The notes under the pieces were generated by a model. The model saw only the letters and a list, made by a program, of their open reading frames with translations, did no database searches and was not told the origin of the DNA. Positions 46,398 to 57,838 of a DNA stretch of 64,000 bases are shown piece after piece (the stretch's first letter is position 1; the number at the start of each line of letters is the position of its first letter). Source of the stretch: Microvirga thermotolerans (lineage in GTDB: Bacteria; Pseudomonadota; Alphaproteobacteria; Rhizobiales; Beijerinckiaceae). A program made the translations under genes and the position numbers. The stretch lies in NCBI RefSeq assembly GCF_009363855.1, contig NZ_CP045423.1, positions 1,270,001 through 1,334,000 of the forward strand, written 5' to 3'.

Positions 46398-46745
46398 GGG
46401 TTTCGTCCTTTCCAGGCAAGTCCGGTCGCCGGCGCGAGCGGGCCGGGCGGACGGGGCGTGATGAGGGGAGGGATCAGGCCGCGAGGCGTCGACACAGGCC
46501 GGGCGGAGCAGGACTCCGGCACGGCGGGTGCATTCGCATGAAGGAGAGGCGCGTCATGGCACATCGATCCCGTGACCACGAGGCGCTGACGCTTCGTGGC
46601 GCTTTAGCGTTTGATGACGCGGCGCAAGCTGCTCGTCTCAAATCACCGCGGCTCCGACGGACCGGACGGCCCGGCGGAAGCGGGATCAATATCCGCCAGG
46701 GCGGACCTTCTTGTCAATCGTTTCGTTCTATAAAAAGAACGGCGC
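46398..46745. promoter_or_regulatory. Leader region of metQ
   Basis: A 348-nt region between the leftward metQ and the leftward prenyl synthase gene. It holds the SAM-II aptamer, a following hairpin, and about 170 nt to metQ that contain a 27-codon open frame with three early Met codons (46474-46557, minus strand) but no ribosome binding site. Confidence 0.6.
46599..46652 (-). ncRNA. SAM-II riboswitch
   Basis: On the minus strand: P1 arms CGCGG and CCGCG enclose TGATTTGAGACGAGCAGC-TTGCG, followed by TCATCAAACGCTAAAG; the AGC in the loop pairs with the GCT to make the SAM-II pseudoknot (H-type). The GTGATTTGA and GCTAAAG blocks are near-invariant in this class. A 9-bp imperfect hairpin (CCACGA..TCGTGG, 46574-46602) follows at once. 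Confidence 0.88.
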
Positions 46746-47837
46746 TCAATGCGCACGGGCTATGCAGAAATCGACGGCCTCGAGCAGCGCCTGCTTCATC
46801 GGCCCGTTGGGGAACAGGGCCAGCGCGTCGCGGGCCATGGCGCCGTAGTGCCGGGCGCGCTCGATGGTGTCCTCCAGCGCCCGGTGGCGGCGCATGATGG
46901 CGACGGCCTGCTCCAGATCGGCGTCGCCGGTCTCGCCCTGCTCCAGGGCGCGCCGCCAGAAGGCGCGCTCCTCGTCCGACCCGCGCCGGAAGGAGAGCAC
47001 CACCGGCAGGGTGATCTTGCCCTCCCGGAAATCGTCGCCGACGTTCTTGCCCAGCGTCGCGGCCTTGCCGCCGTAGTCGAGCGCGTCGTCGACGAGCTGG
47101 AAGGCGATGCCGAGATTCATGCCGTAGGAGCGGCAGGCGGCCTGCTCGGCCTTGGGGCGGCTCGCGATCACCGGGCCGACCTCGCAGGCGGCGGCGAAGA
47201 GCTCCGCCGTCTTCGCCCTGATCACGGCGAGGTACTCGTCCTCCGTGGTCTCGGTGTTCTTGGCGGCGGCGAGCTGCATCACCTCGCCCTCGGCGATCAC
47301 CGTGGCGGCGGCGGAGAGGATGTCGAGGGCGCGCAGGGAGCCCACCTCGACCATCATGCGAAAGGCCTGGCCGAGCAGGAAGTCGCCCACCAGGACGCTC
47401 GCCTCGTTGCCCCACTTGATCCGCGCGGCGATCTTGCCCCGGCGCATGTCGCTCTCGTCCACCACGTCGTCGTGGAGGAGGGTGGCCGTGTGCATGAACT
47501 CGACGCTCGCCGCGAGCTTCACGTGGCCGTCGCCCTCGTAGCCGGAGAGGCCCGCGGTCGCGAGGGTCAGCATGGGCCGCAGCCGCTTGCCGCCGGAGGA
47601 GATCAGGTGATTCGCCACCTCCGGGATCATGGTGACGTCCGAGCCGGTCCGCGACAGGATCATCGCATTGACCCGCTCCATGTCGGCGGCCACAAGGGAG
47701 ACGAGCTTCTCGATGCCCGCATTCCGCTCAGGATGCTTGTCTTCGAAGGGTACGACGACTCCCACGCTCCAAACCCGGGGTTGCCGGCCCGACCGGCCGG
47801 TAGGAATATCGGGGCACCGTGGCATGGCGGATCTCAT
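46746..47837 (-). CDS. Long-chain polyprenyl diphosphate synthase (IspB/DdsA-like)
   Basis: The 363-residue synthase makes the isoprenoid side chain of ubiquinone. It has the first Asp-rich motif LLHDDVVDESDMRRG, the second LVDDALDYGG, GGKRLRPML and EGEVMQLAAA. Chain length (octa- or decaprenyl) cannot be told by eye. ATG 47837 gives a 20-residue basic lead; start may be a later ATG (47825) or GTG. Divergent from the DUF2007 gene, 39 nt apart. Confidence 0.93.
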   Translation of the reverse strand: MRSAMPRCPDIPTGRSGRQPRVWSVGVVVPFEDKHPERNAGIEKLVSLVAADMERVNAMILSRTGSDVTMIPEVANHLISSGGKRLRPMLTLATAGLSGYEGDGHVKLAASVEFMHTATLLHDDVVDESDMRRGKIAARIKWGNEASVLVGDFLLGQAFRMMVEVGSLRALDILSAAATVIAEGEVMQLAAAKNTETTEDEYLAVIRAKTAELFAAACEVGPVIASRPKAEQAACRSYGMNLGIAFQLVDDALDYGGKAATLGKNVGDDFREGKITLPVVLSFRRGSDEERAFWRRALEQGETGDADLEQAVAIMRRHRALEDTIERARHYGAMARDALALFPNGPMKQALLEAVDFCIARAH

Positions 47838-47876
47838 GCAGCAATGGACGCTTGCCGCAGGAGGAGCCCGGCGCCG

Positions 47877-48101
47877 ATGATCGAAATCGTCAGAAGCAGC
47901 GATCTCGTTCTGATCGGCTTCCTACAATCCCTGTTGGAAAACGCCAATATCCCGGTTCTGGTCGCGGATTCGCACATGAGCGCCCTGGAGGGCATGATCG
48001 GCGCGTTTCCCAGGCGAATTCTCGTTCCGGACGATCGCGCCGCCCAGGCGCGGCGCCTCATCCGCGAGGCGGGCCACGGGGCCGAACTGCGCCATGAGTG
48101 A
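47877..48101 (+). CDS. DUF2007 small protein
   Basis: The 74-residue protein matches DUF2007 (MIEIVRSSDLVLIGFLQSLLENANIPVLVADSHMSALEGMIGAFPRRILVPDDRAAQARRLI), a family of ferredoxin-like fold proteins of unknown function that often occur with a methyltransferase. AGGAGG lies upstream at about 11 nt. It overlaps the next gene by 8 nt. Confidence 0.88.
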   Translation: MIEIVRSSDLVLIGFLQSLLENANIPVLVADSHMSALEGMIGAFPRRILVPDDRAAQARRLIREAGHGAELRHE

Positions 48102-48861
48102 GTCTCCGCAAAGTGAGCCCGCGGCCGATTCGCTCCTCGGCGGGCGCGTCCTTGTCCATCAGCCGCCCAAGGGCCACCGGGCCGGAACGGACGCGGTGCT
48201 GCTCGCGGCCGCGGCCCCGGTCCGGGCGGGCGACACGGTCGTGGACGTGGGCGCCTCCACGGGCGCGGTGGGGCTGATGACGGCGGTCAGGGAGAGGCAG
48301 GCCCGCCTCGTCTTCGTGGAGCGCGACCCGGACCTCGCCGACCTGTGCCGCCGCAATTGCATCGCCAACGGAGTCGAGGCCACGGTGGCAGTGGCCGACG
48401 TGCTCGACCGCGCCTCCCGCCGCGCCGCCGGGCTCGTGCCCGGGAGCGCCGACCTCGTCCTCACCAATCCTCCATTCCTGGAAGAGGGGAAGGCGCGCCT
48501 CTCGCCCGATCCCGGACGCAGCGCCGCCCACGCCCTTCCCGCGGGAGGGCTCCAAGCGTGGCTTACCGCCTGCATCGCCCTTCTGAAGCCGAAGGGGCGC
48601 CTCGTCCTCGTCCACAGGGCGGACCGGCTCGCGGAATGTCTCGGCGCGGTGGGGGGAAAGCTCGGCGGTCTCTCGATCCGCTTCGTTCATCCGGACGGGG
48701 AGCGCCCGGCGATCCGGCTCCTCCTGTCGGGCGTCAAGGGCAGCCGGGCGCCCCTCGCGGTTCTGCCGCCGCTGGTCCTGCACGGTCCGGGCGGCGGCTT
48801 CACGCCCCTGGCGGCGGCCATTCACCGGGGCGAGGCCCTGCTCCCCTGGCGTGATTCATGA
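48094..48861 (+). CDS. TrmN6-like N6-adenine methyltransferase (tRNA or RNA)
   Basis: The 255-residue protein has VVDVGASTGAVGLM (motif I), FVERDPD, the N6-adenine catalytic motif NPPFLEEGK (about residues 125-133), and an ALLKPKGRLVLVHR strand. It resembles YfiC/TrmN6, which methylates A37 of tRNA-Val; the exact substrate is uncertain. Overlap with the DUF2007 gene suggests coupling. Confidence 0.9.
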   Translation: MSESPQSEPAADSLLGGRVLVHQPPKGHRAGTDAVLLAAAAPVRAGDTVVDVGASTGAVGLMTAVRERQARLVFVERDPDLADLCRRNCIANGVEATVAVADVLDRASRRAAGLVPGSADLVLTNPPFLEEGKARLSPDPGRSAAHALPAGGLQAWLTACIALLKPKGRLVLVHRADRLAECLGAVGGKLGGLSIRFVHPDGERPAIRLLLSGVKGSRAPLAVLPPLVLHGPGGGFTPLAAAIHRGEALLPWRDS

Positions 48862-48887
48862 AAAGGGGCGCCCGGGGCGCCCCTTTC
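48862..48887. terminator. Bidirectional terminator
   Basis: A 10-bp stem AAAGGGGCGC / GCGCCCCTTT with a 5-nt loop, directly at the end of the methyltransferase gene and between convergent genes; an AAAA flank gives a U-tract on the other strand. Confidence 0.85.
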
Positions 48888-48907
48888 TGCCTATGGGTAT
48901 GCGTGGC

Positions 48908-49189
48908 TCAGCGGCAGATGCGGACCGGCCGCACCACCCAGCGCCAGCCGTTCCAGACCCGCTCGGGCCGGGTCCAGCAGCGCACCGGGCGCCACGGGCG
49001 GCCGTAGTAGTACCGGGGCGGCGGACGATGCCAGCGGCGGTGGTAATAGCCGGGCGGCGGTCCATAATACTGCACGGTCTCGACGAACGGGCCGCCATAA
49101 TAGAAGGGTTGCGCGGAGGCCGGCTGGGCCGTGAAGGCGGTGAGTCCCAAGGCGGCCGCGCCAGCGAGACCGAAAAGCAAATGACGCAT
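48908..49189 (-). CDS. Small secreted Tyr/Pro/Arg-rich protein
   Basis: A 93-residue precursor: signal peptide (cleavage near ASA-QP), then a region rich in Tyr, Pro, Arg and Trp (YYGPPPGYYHRRWHRPPPRYYYGRPW and RVWNGWRWVVRPVRICR). Such proteins are frequent in Methylobacterium-like genomes; function unknown. AGGAGA lies just before the ATG. Confidence 0.85.
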   Translation of the reverse strand: MRHLLFGLAGAAALGLTAFTAQPASAQPFYYGGPFVETVQYYGPPPGYYHRRWHRPPPRYYYGRPWRPVRCWTRPERVWNGWRWVVRPVRICR

Positions 49190-49362
49190 GCGAATCTCCT
49201 TGCTCGGGCTTAGCGCAGGCCCGATACGAAATATCGGGAACGCTGTTCTAGGTCCTAATCTTTAAGGGAGCCTAACTGAACGAGAGCTAACGATTTCCCT
49301 AAAGGAATGTTCATCTTGGCCATTCCAGGCCATTACCTGGAACAACGTTTCCGTCGCACTAC

Positions 49363-50253
49363 ATGAACGCCATGACACAAGGTTCCCTCATCGCGCGTCT
49401 TCCCGAGCGCCTCCAGTTCCTCGTTCCCGCCCGGTTCCGGGCCCGGCATCCCCTGGTGGCGGTGGTGCGGCTCTCCGGTGCCATCGGTGCCATGCTGCCC
49501 CTGCGTCCGGGGCTTTCCATCGCCCACCTCGCGCCGGTGCTGGAGCGGGCCTTCTCCCTGAAGGGGGCGCGGGCGGTGGCCCTGGTGATCAATTCTCCCG
49601 GGGGCTCGGCCGCCCAGTCGCATCTCATCTTCAGGCGCGTCCGCGCCCTCGCGGAGGAGAAGAAGCTCCCCGTCTTCGCCTTCGTGGAGGACGCGGCGGC
49701 TTCCGGCGGCTACATGATCGCCTGCGCGGCCGACGAGATCTTCGCCGATCCCTCCTCGATCCTGGGCTCCATCGGCGTCGTCTCGGCCGGGTTCGGCTTC
49801 GACCGGCTGATCGAGCGCTTCGGCATCGAGCGGCGGGTCTACACGGCGGGGGAGAAGAAGGCGATGCTCGATCCCTTCCAGCCCGAGGATCCCCAGGACG
49901 TGGCCCGCCTCAAGGAGCTGCAGCGGCACATCCACGAGGTCTTCGTGGACCTCGTGCGCTCGCGGCGCGGCGCGAAGCTCGACGAAACCGACCCGGACCT
50001 GTTCTCCGGCGCCTTCTGGGTGGGAGGCCAGGCGGTCCGCCTCGGCCTCGCGGACGGGCTCGGCGACATCCGCACCGTCCTGCGCGAGCGCTTCGGCGAC
50101 GAGGTGCAGCTGCGGCTCGTGGAGCCGCCGCGTCCGCCGCTCCTCGGCCGCGTCCTCGGCCGTCGCCCCCTGGGCGAGATGACCCTCGCCGACCCGGCGG
50201 CGATGCTCGGCGCCCTGGAGGAACGGGCCGCCTGGGCGCGGCTGGGGCTGTAG
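49363..50253 (+). CDS. S49-family (SppA/SohB-like) serine peptidase
   Basis: The 296-residue protein has the catalytic Ser in DAAASGGYMIA (S114) and Lys in AGEKKAMLDPF (K165/K166), with the conserved GSIGVVS segment, and no full signal peptide or C-terminal duplication, so it is the short single-domain form. It may cleave signal-peptide remnants at the membrane. Confidence 0.93.
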   Translation: MNAMTQGSLIARLPERLQFLVPARFRARHPLVAVVRLSGAIGAMLPLRPGLSIAHLAPVLERAFSLKGARAVALVINSPGGSAAQSHLIFRRVRALAEEKKLPVFAFVEDAAASGGYMIACAADEIFADPSSILGSIGVVSAGFGFDRLIERFGIERRVYTAGEKKAMLDPFQPEDPQDVARLKELQRHIHEVFVDLVRSRRGAKLDETDPDLFSGAFWVGGQAVRLGLADGLGDIRTVLRERFGDEVQLRLVEPPRPPLLGRVLGRRPLGEMTLADPAAMLGALEERAAWARLGL

Positions 50254-50261
50254 AACGCCAA

Positions 50262-50306
50262 CTGTCATTCCGGGGCCGTGCAGCGGAGCCCGGAATCCAT
50301 GAACAT
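50262..50306 (+). repeat. Extragenic palindrome, TTCCGGG-type, copy 2
   Basis: Begins CTGTCATTCCGGGGC and ends GAGCCCGGAATCCATGAAC. It is inverted relative to the copy at 50359-50404, 52 nt away, and matches the reverse complement of the copy at 42536-42580. Confidence 0.75.
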
Positions 50307-50358
50307 CACGGCTGTAGAAAGGAACGATGGACCTTTCGCAGTTTCTGAGATGATGGCG

Positions 50359-50404
50359 GTTATGGGTTCCGGGCTCGGCTCTGCGAGCCGCCCCGGAACG
50401 ACAG
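50359..50404 (+). repeat. Extragenic palindrome, TTCCGGG-type, copy 3
   Basis: Reads GTTATGGGTTCCGGGCTC ... GAGCCGCCCCGGAACGACAG. With copy 2 it forms a large inverted pair between the S49 peptidase gene and glyQ. Confidence 0.75.
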
Positions 50405-50491
50405 CGGGAGAGGCAAAACCATCCCGCGCTTGACTTGCGCCGCCCCGCATCCCAAGGGTTCGGCCTGCTTTCTCAAAGACCGGACGCCGAC

Positions 50492-51436
50492 ATGACGAGC
50501 GACGAAGCGCACATGAATCCTGCGCGGTCCTTCCAGGGCCTCATCCTGACGCTCCAGCGCTATTGGGCGGAGCGGGGCTGCGTCATCCTCCAGCCCTACG
50601 ACATGGAGATGGGGGCGGGCACGTTCCATCCGGCAACGACCCTGCGGGCGCTCGGCCCCAGGCCCTGGCGCGCGGCCTACGTGCAGCCCTCCCGCCGCCC
50701 GAAGGACGGGCGCTACGGCGAGAACCCGAACCGGCTCCAGCACTACTATCAGTTCCAGGTCATCCTGAAGCCCAATCCCCCGGACATCCAGGACCTCTAC
50801 ATCAGGTCCCTGGAGGCCATCGGCATCGACACGGCCGTGCACGACATCCGCTTCGTCGAGGACGACTGGGAGAGCCCGACGCTGGGCGCCTGGGGCCTCG
50901 GCTGGGAGTGCTGGTGCGACGGCATGGAGGTGTCGCAGTTCACCTATTTCCAGCAGGTCGCGGGCTTCGAGGTGGCGCCGGTGGCGGGCGAGCTGACCTA
51001 CGGGCTCGAGCGCCTCGCCATGTACCTCCAGGGCGTCGAATCCATCTACGACCTCAACTTCAACGGGCTCGAGGGCGAGGACAGGGTCACCTACGGGGAC
51101 ATCTTCAGGCAGGCCGAGGAGGAATATTCCCGGCACAACTTCGAGTACGCGGACACGGAGATGCTGTTCCGCCACTTCCGCGATGCGGAGGCCGCCTGCC
51201 GCAGGTACCTGGAGGAGGGCGAGCCCAAGCCCGGCTCCAACGAGCGCCGCCACCTCATGGCGCAGCCCGCCTACGACCAGGCGATCAAGGCGAGCCACAT
51301 CTTCAACCTCCTCGACGCCCGGGGCGTCATCTCCGTCACCGAGCGCCAGAGCTACATCCTGCGCGTCCGCGAGCTCGCCAAGGCCTGCGGCGCCGCCTGG
51401 CTGAAGACGGAAGGGGGAGGGGCCGCCGCGGCTTGA
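50492..51436 (+). CDS. glyQ: Glycyl-tRNA synthetase alpha subunit
   Basis: The 314-residue catalytic alpha subunit of bacterial (alpha2 beta2) GlyRS, with [75 protein letters not shown] and the class II motif 3 region [16 protein letters not shown] at 50492 gives a short MTSDEAH lead. 46 nt before glyS. Confidence 0.98.
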   Translation: MTSDEAHMNPARSFQGLILTLQRYWAERGCVILQPYDMEMGAGTFHPATTLRALGPRPWRAAYVQPSRRPKDGRYGENPNRLQHYYQFQVILKPNPPDIQDLYIRSLEAIGIDTAVHDIRFVEDDWESPTLGAWGLGWECWCDGMEVSQFTYFQQVAGFEVAPVAGELTYGLERLAMYLQGVESIYDLNFNGLEGEDRVTYGDIFRQAEEEYSRHNFEYADTEMLFRHFRDAEAACRRYLEEGEPKPGSNERRHLMAQPAYDQAIKASHIFNLLDARGVISVTERQSYILRVRELAKACGAAWLKTEGGGAAAA

Positions 51437-51482
51437 GCCGTTGGCCGATCGCTTTCCCCCGATTCATGAACAGAACATTCCG

Positions 51483-53666
51483 ATGCCCGATCTTCTCCTC
51501 GAACTCTTCTCCGAAGAAATTCCCGCCCGGATGCAGCGGCGCGCCGCTGAGGACCTGAAGAAGCTCGTGACGGATGCGCTCGTGGAGCGCGGCTTCGTCT
51601 ACGAGGGTGCCAAGGCCTTCGCCACGCCCCGGCGGCTGGCGCTCAACGTCGTCGGCCTTCCCGTGAAGGGCCAGGACGTGCGCGAGGAGCGGAAGGGGCC
51701 GCGGGTCGGCGCGCCGGAGGCCGCGATCCAGGGCTTCCTGAAGAGCGCGGGGCTCGCCTCCCTCGACCAGGCCAGGATCGAGAAGGATCCGAAGAAGGGC
51801 GAGTTCTACGTGGCGCTGATCGAGCGCCCCGGCCGGGCGACGCAGGAGGTCCTCGCGGAGATCGTTCCCCAGATCGTGCGGAGCTTCCCCTGGCCGAAAT
51901 CCATGCGCTGGGGCGCTGCCTCCCGCGAGCCGGGCTCGCTGCGCTGGGTACGGCCGCTGCAGTCCATCGTCTGCACCTTCGGACCGGAGACCGAGGAGCC
52001 GGAGGTGGTGCGCTTCTCCATCGACGGCATCGAATCGGGCGACGTCACCTACGGCCACCGCTTCATGGCGCCGGGGCCGATCCGGGTCCGCCGGTTCGAC
52101 GACTATGCGCCGGCGCTCGAGCGGGCCAAGGTCGTGCTCGACGCCGACCGGCGCAAGGACATGATCCTGCACGACGCCCGCGACCTCGCCTTCGCGCAGG
52201 GGCTGGAGCTCGTGGAGGACGAGGGCCTGCTGGAGGAGGTCGCCGGGCTCGTGGAATGGCCGGTGGTGCTCATGGGCTCCTTCGACGAGGCGTTCCTCGA
52301 CATCCCGCCGGAGGTGATCCGCGCCACCATCCGCGCCAACCAGAAATGCTTCGTGCTGCGCGACCCGCGCACGGACAAGCTCGCCAACCGCTTCATCCTC
52401 GTCTCCAACCTCGCCGCCAAGGACGGGGGCCGGACCATCGTCGGCGGCAACGAGCGCGTGGTGCGCGCCCGCCTCTCCGATGCCAAGTTCTTCTGGGAGA
52501 CCGACCGGAAGGTGAAGCTGGAGGACCGGCTCGAGAAGCTGAAGACCATCGTCTTCCACGAGAAGCTCGGCACCCAGTACGAGCGCGTGGAGCGCATCGC
52601 CGCCCTCGCCAAGGAGATCGCGCCCCTCGTCGGCGCGAACCCCGCCGAGGCCGAGCGCGCGGCGCGCCTCGCCAAGGCCGACCTCGTCACCGAGATGGTG
52701 GGCGAATTCCCCGAGCTGCAGGGGCTGATGGGCCGCTACTACGCGGCGATCCAGGGCGAGCCGGTCGGCGTCGCCGCGGCCATCGAGGAGCACTACAAGC
52801 CCCTCGGCCCCTCCGACCGCGTGCCGACCGACCCGGTCTCCGTGGCGGTGGCCCTCGCCGACAAGATCGACACCCTCGTGGGATTCTGGGCCATGGACGA
52901 GAAGCCGACGGGATCGAAGGATCCCTACGCGCTGCGGCGGGCGGCGCTGGGAGTGATCCGGCTGGTGCTGGAGAACGACCTGCGGCTTCGCCTCTACGAG
53001 GACATTCTGCCGAAGGGATTCGGCAAATTGCCTCCCATTGCTGTCGGGCATGTGACCGTGTCAGGGGATGCGCTGCGAGACCCCTCAAGGCTGGAGCGGG
53101 TCATCGGCTTCTCCGGCGCCGATCCGGCGCTGCAAGACCTCCTCTCCTTCTTCGCCGACCGCCTGAAAGTCTATCTGCGCGACCAGGGCGCGCGGCACGA
53201 CCTCATCGACGCCGTGTTCTCGCTCGAAGGCCAGGACGACCTCCTGATGATCGTCCGCCGCGTCGAGGCGCTCGGACGCTTTCTCGACACGGAGGACGGG
53301 GCCAACCTTCTCGCCGGCTTCCGCCGCGCGGCGAACATTCTCCGCATCGAGGAAAAGAAGGACGGGCGGGCTTACGATGCGGCGCCGAACCGCCATCTCA
53401 TCCACGACCGCGGCCAGCCGGAGGAGAAGGTCCTGCTGGAGGTGCTGGAGGCGGCCTCGCGCCATGCGTCCGAGCACGTGATGCGGGAGGATTTCGAAGG
53501 CGCCATGCGCGCCCTGGCGGAGCTCCGCCCCGCCGTCGACGCCTTCTTCGACAAGGTGACGGTGAACGCGGAGGACCCGGAGCTGCGCGAGAACCGCCTG
53601 CGACTCTTGAACGCGATCCGCGAGGCGACCCGCACGGTGGCGGATTTCTCGCGCATCGAGGGATGA
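51483..53666 (+). CDS. glyS: Glycyl-tRNA synthetase beta subunit
   Basis: The 727-residue tRNA-binding beta subunit, starting [18 protein letters not shown] and including the HD-like segment and C-terminal anticodon-binding domain ([25 protein letters not shown]). ATG 51483 is the family start. Residues about 505-545 (53000-53110) use rarer codons (TTG, GGA, GCT, TCA, CGA) than the flanks and look like a lineage-specific insertion. Confidence 0.97.
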   Translation: MPDLLLELFSEEIPARMQRRAAEDLKKLVTDALVERGFVYEGAKAFATPRRLALNVVGLPVKGQDVREERKGPRVGAPEAAIQGFLKSAGLASLDQARIEKDPKKGEFYVALIERPGRATQEVLAEIVPQIVRSFPWPKSMRWGAASREPGSLRWVRPLQSIVCTFGPETEEPEVVRFSIDGIESGDVTYGHRFMAPGPIRVRRFDDYAPALERAKVVLDADRRKDMILHDARDLAFAQGLELVEDEGLLEEVAGLVEWPVVLMGSFDEAFLDIPPEVIRATIRANQKCFVLRDPRTDKLANRFILVSNLAAKDGGRTIVGGNERVVRARLSDAKFFWETDRKVKLEDRLEKLKTIVFHEKLGTQYERVERIAALAKEIAPLVGANPAEAERAARLAKADLVTEMVGEFPELQGLMGRYYAAIQGEPVGVAAAIEEHYKPLGPSDRVPTDPVSVAVALADKIDTLVGFWAMDEKPTGSKDPYALRRAALGVIRLVLENDLRLRLYEDILPKGFGKLPPIAVGHVTVSGDALRDPSRLERVIGFSGADPALQDLLSFFADRLKVYLRDQGARHDLIDAVFSLEGQDDLLMIVRRVEALGRFLDTEDGANLLAGFRRAANILRIEEKKDGRAYDAAPNRHLIHDRGQPEEKVLLEVLEAASRHASEHVMREDFEGAMRALAELRPAVDAFFDKVTVNAEDPELRENRLRLLNAIREATRTVADFSRIEG

Positions 53667-53763
53667 CGGCACATTCCGCCGCGGCTGTTGCAGCGGGGGC
53701 ACAGCATTGCGGGCCGCTTCGCGCTAGGCAGTCCGCAACTTCGTTTCTCTCGGTTCCGTTGAG

Positions 53764-54414
53764 ATGATTCTTCGCCGCCTTCTGCCGTGCGCTCTCCTGA
53801 GCGCGTCCCTCGCTGCGTGCCAAAGCGTCCAGACTCCGCCCCAGGCGTCCGCCGAGGCGGATCCCTATGCCGGCTGGTACATCGGCCTCGCGCCGGACAA
53901 GCCGTACGACATCCCGCTCGTCGACCGCAGCAGGATGGATGCGAAATACGCCCGCCAGGTGGTGGAGTACAAAGGGCCTGAGAAGCCGGGAAGCATCGTC
54001 GTCGACATCGACGAGCGCATGCTCTACCTCGTGCAGCCGGACAACAAGGCGATCCGCTACGGCGTCGGCGTCGGCCGCCAGGGCTTCTCGTGGAAGGGCG
54101 TCGCCTCGGTCGGCCGCAAGGGGGTGTGGCCCGCCTGGTCGCCCACCAAGACCATGGTCAGCCTCAAGCCGGACCTGCCGCGCTACCGCGAGGCCGGCCT
54201 CGACAACCCGCTCGGCGCCCGCGCCCTCTATCTCTACCAGGACGGCCGCGACATTCTGTTCCGCATCCACGGCACCAACGAGCCCTGGAGCATCGGCCAG
54301 CAGGTCTCCTCCGGCTGCATCCGCATGCTCAACGAGGACATCGTCGACCTCTACGAGCGCGTCCCCGTCGGCGCCACGGTCTACGTGAAGCGCAACGGGC
54401 GCTACCGGGTCTGA
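53764..54414 (+). CDS. L,D-transpeptidase (YkuD) lipoprotein
   Basis: The 216-residue protein has a lipoprotein signal (LAAC, C19) and a YkuD domain with catalytic H169 and C185 in HGTNEPWSIGQQVSSGCIRM (shown in part: HGTNEPW and SSGCIRM). It forms 3-3 cross-links in peptidoglycan or attaches proteins to it. Terminator follows. Confidence 0.95.
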   Translation: MILRRLLPCALLSASLAACQSVQTPPQASAEADPYAGWYIGLAPDKPYDIPLVDRSRMDAKYARQVVEYKGPEKPGSIVVDIDERMLYLVQPDNKAIRYGVGVGRQGFSWKGVASVGRKGVWPAWSPTKTMVSLKPDLPRYREAGLDNPLGARALYLYQDGRDILFRIHGTNEPWSIGQQVSSGCIRMLNEDIVDLYERVPVGATVYVKRNGRYRV

Positions 54415-54438
54415 TCTTTCCCGTATCTCCGCTCATCG

Positions 54439-54470
54439 TCCGCCGGAGCCGTTCGGTCCGGCGGATTTTT
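54439..54470 (+). terminator. Rho-independent terminator after the L,D-transpeptidase gene
   Basis: Perfect 9-bp stem TCCGCCGGA / TCCGGCGGA with a 9-nt loop followed by TTTTT, 24 nt past the stop. Confidence 0.92.
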
Positions 54471-54633
54471 CGTGTCCGGTCGGCCGCGCGGCATGCGCCC
54501 TCCTGCCTTGTATGGGCGAGTCGGGCGAGCGGGATTCGCCGGCCGGAACCTTGGCCGTTCAGGTTGCGTTTTGGTTCGGCATGCTTCAAGCCAGGACCTG
54601 CATGACGGCAGGTCAGGTGAGCCAAAGGGTCGA

Positions 54634-57315
<2,682 letters not shown>

Positions 57316-57324
57316 GGAACGGGA

Positions 57325-57675
57325 ATGCTTCACAAGGGTTCATGCCACTGCGGGAAGATCACGTTCGAGGTCGAGACCGACCTCGAACAGGTCATCGCCT
57401 GCAACTGCTCCCACTGCAGCCGCAAGGGCTACCTGCTCAACTTCGTCCCCCGCGAGGCCCTGAAGATCACCCAGGGCCAGGACGACCTGTCCACCTACAC
57501 CTTCAACCGGCACACCATCCGGCACCGCTTCTGCCCGACCTGCGGCTGCGCGCCTTTCGCCGACGGCCGAACCCCCAAGACAGGCCAGGAAATGGCGGCC
57601 GTCAACGTGCGCTGCCTCGAAGGCATCGAGATTGGGGACCTGAAGCCCGTTCAGGTGGACGGGCGCAGCTTCTGA
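57325..57675 (+). CDS. GFA-family (DUF636) zinc protein
   Basis: The 116-residue protein has the GFA-type cysteine set: CHCG (C7, C9), ACNCSHC (C26, C28, C31) and FCPTCGCAPF. This fold (Mss4-like) includes glutathione-dependent formaldehyde-activating enzyme, but most members are uncharacterised. It starts 9 nt after ppdK, so the two are probably co-transcribed. Confidence 0.9.
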   Translation: MLHKGSCHCGKITFEVETDLEQVIACNCSHCSRKGYLLNFVPREALKITQGQDDLSTYTFNRHTIRHRFCPTCGCAPFADGRTPKTGQEMAAVNVRCLEGIEIGDLKPVQVDGRSF

Positions 57676-57838
57676 TTCAGATGCGAGGTGCGCCTGCGCA
57701 CATTTCGGCCGGATCTCCTCTTGAAACGATATAAAATCCGAACAGATAGAGCCTCACGTTCCCATACGCGAGGATGGGGACCCGTTGCAACGATCGGGCG
57801 CGGCCGCCGGTTGGCCGGTCCGGCTTCGAAAGACCGAG

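Noticed and set aside
46474-46557. 27-codon Met-rich leader peptide between SAM-II and metQ
   Set aside because: Three early Met codons are suggestive, but there is no ribosome binding site, and the riboswitch already explains methionine-related control.
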